A DNA stretch of 64,000 nt from Galaxea fascicularis (taxonomy: Eukaryota > Cnidaria > Anthozoa > Scleractinia > Euphylliidae), in contig OX419345.1 in the NCBI GenBank assembly GCA_948470475.1, forward strand, positions 22,384,500-22,448,499, written 5' to 3'. Shown one piece after another: positions 62,949 to 64,000 of the stretch. The position numbers and the translations under genes are program-made. Position 1 is the first letter of the stretch. Every line of letters starts with the position of its first letter. The notes beneath the pieces were generated by a model. It searched no databases and had not been told where the DNA came from. It saw nothing but the letters and a program-made list of their open reading frames with translations.

Positions 62949-63779
62949 ATGGAAGTCATCCGTGACACCAGCCAGACAGACGATAAGGATGATTTGAATA
63001 TATGCTCGCCTGCAAATAAACCATACGAATTTGACGACTTGCTTCGACTAGTCGGCGGGTTTGGTCGCTATCCAATGTTATTGTACGGATTCATGTGTTT
63101 GATGACTGTTCCCATTGGACTGCAGCAACTCGTGTTGGTTTTCTACGGCGCCTCTCCTTCCTATCACTGCATCTCAAAATCGGGGGTGAACACCAACTTC
63201 ACTACATGCTCGATTGACGAGTGCTGTGCTAACTGCACTAAATATGAATTCGATGGTCAATTTACAAGTGCAGTGACTGAGGTAGGAATAACTTTATTCA
63301 GGTTCCAGAAGCCTACATAGCTGGTGGTACTGTAAGCGAGCTACGTTTGCCTCCTACCCAGGCTAGCTTCCAGTCAACTCAATGCTAACTTTTTGCTTCC
63401 CCACTTATGTCAACCATCAAATGAAACAGATAAAGGTTTAGTAAGTTGACTGCGGAGGTTCCTATGTTACTGTAATCCCCGTCCCTAATAGGAGTCAATG
63501 GGACAACTGACTTAATGGTATGTAAATTTTTTTCCTTAAGATACTGATTACAGCCCCACTGTCGATAACCTAAATGGACTTATCTTACGCATATGCAGCG
63601 CTACTTTAACGTATTTTTTTAAACGATTTCAGTGGGAGCTAATTTGTGATAGAAGTCATCTGAAAGCCTTAAGTCAAGCTGCATACCTGGCCGGACTGCT
63701 GATTGGTTCGTTTGCTTTCAGCAGCATCTCGGATCACTTTGGTCGAAAGATCGCAGTGTTTTTAAGTATCGCCCTCTTG
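62949..63779 (+). CDS. SLC22-type organic ion transporter, first two coding exons (partial)
   Basis: Major-facilitator plasma-membrane transporter. Exon 1 (62949-63281, 111 codons, phase 0) has a short cytosolic N-terminus with FDDLLRLVGGFGRYPMLLYG, then transmembrane segment 1 (FMCLMTVPIGLQQLVLVFYG), then an extracellular loop with several cysteines and NFTTCSIDECCANCTKYEF, typical of SLC22. Exon 2 (63633-63779, phase 0) opens WELICDRSHLKALSQAAYLA and reaches SDHFGRK, the MFS signature between transmembrane segments 2 and 3. Splice sites are GAG|GTAGGA, TTTCAG|TGG and TTG|GTAAGA. Substrate (organic cation, anion or carnitine) cannot be told from this part. The gene reads away from the sphingomyelinase and continues past 64000. 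Confidence 0.9.
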
Positions 63780-64000
63780 GTAAGAACCTCAGCTCCAGTC
63801 AACAGCGCTACTGAGAACAGCGACTAAAACCTTAGCAAGACGACTTATGGCGTAATTAAATATCATCTTCTTTTCCTTCTTTCCTAAAGTCTCGTTACAT
63901 ACTTGTTTTCTCCGTGCTTTAATTTTGTGTTATTTATCGTGATTGTTCTTCCATATGTCCCTTTTTCTGTGAGATAAGCTTCCTGGATATTTCTTCTCGA

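Overview
This is a eukaryotic nuclear window, A+T-rich, with short GT-AG-bounded exons and introns packed with small DNA transposons. The animal-only basement-membrane gene, the saposin-plus-metallophosphatase sphingomyelinase and a LamG-like protein style I associate with corals suggest a cnidarian, most likely an anthozoan such as a stony coral. That placement is inference.

Three protein-coding genes explain the conserved coding sequence. (1) Minus strand, 47896 down to the left edge (42): a laminin alpha chain, 39 exons in the window and about 3,000 residues. Domain order is signal peptide, LN, LE array, L4b, LE, L4a, LE, coiled coil, LG1 and part of LG2. An L4b domain marks the alpha-3/alpha-5/LanA type. 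The remaining LG modules lie beyond base 1. (2) Minus strand, 62339-51726: a complete acid sphingomyelinase (SMPD1-like), 13 exons, 593 codons before the stop, all metal-ligand motifs kept. (3) Plus strand, from 62949: the first two coding exons of an SLC22-type transporter that runs off the right edge. Genes 2 and 3 are divergent, with 609 bp between their start codons.

The rest is mostly mobile DNA. Many MITE-like elements have visible terminal inverted repeats (TIRs): TA-flanked pogo-like copies at 30764 and 59532, a TTAA-flanked 5.1 kb element at 32172-37310 holding a second element and a LINE fragment, and a 1.4 kb element at 20892-22336 with exact 8-bp target duplications that carries two histone-type 3' stem-loops. 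At least five elements share one design: arrays of a short motif in opposite orientation at their two ends. The 47.9-51.7 kb intergenic stretch holds a repeat with a hammerhead-ribozyme-like core.

Anomalies inside the laminin gene include an intact LamG-like ORF in intron 30, a reading-phase discontinuity across the same intron, a signal-peptide-like exon with a strong donor inside intron 1, and a possible furin site in LG1. Exon limits were read by eye from splice signals and reading phase, so an error of a few bases is possible at individual junctions.
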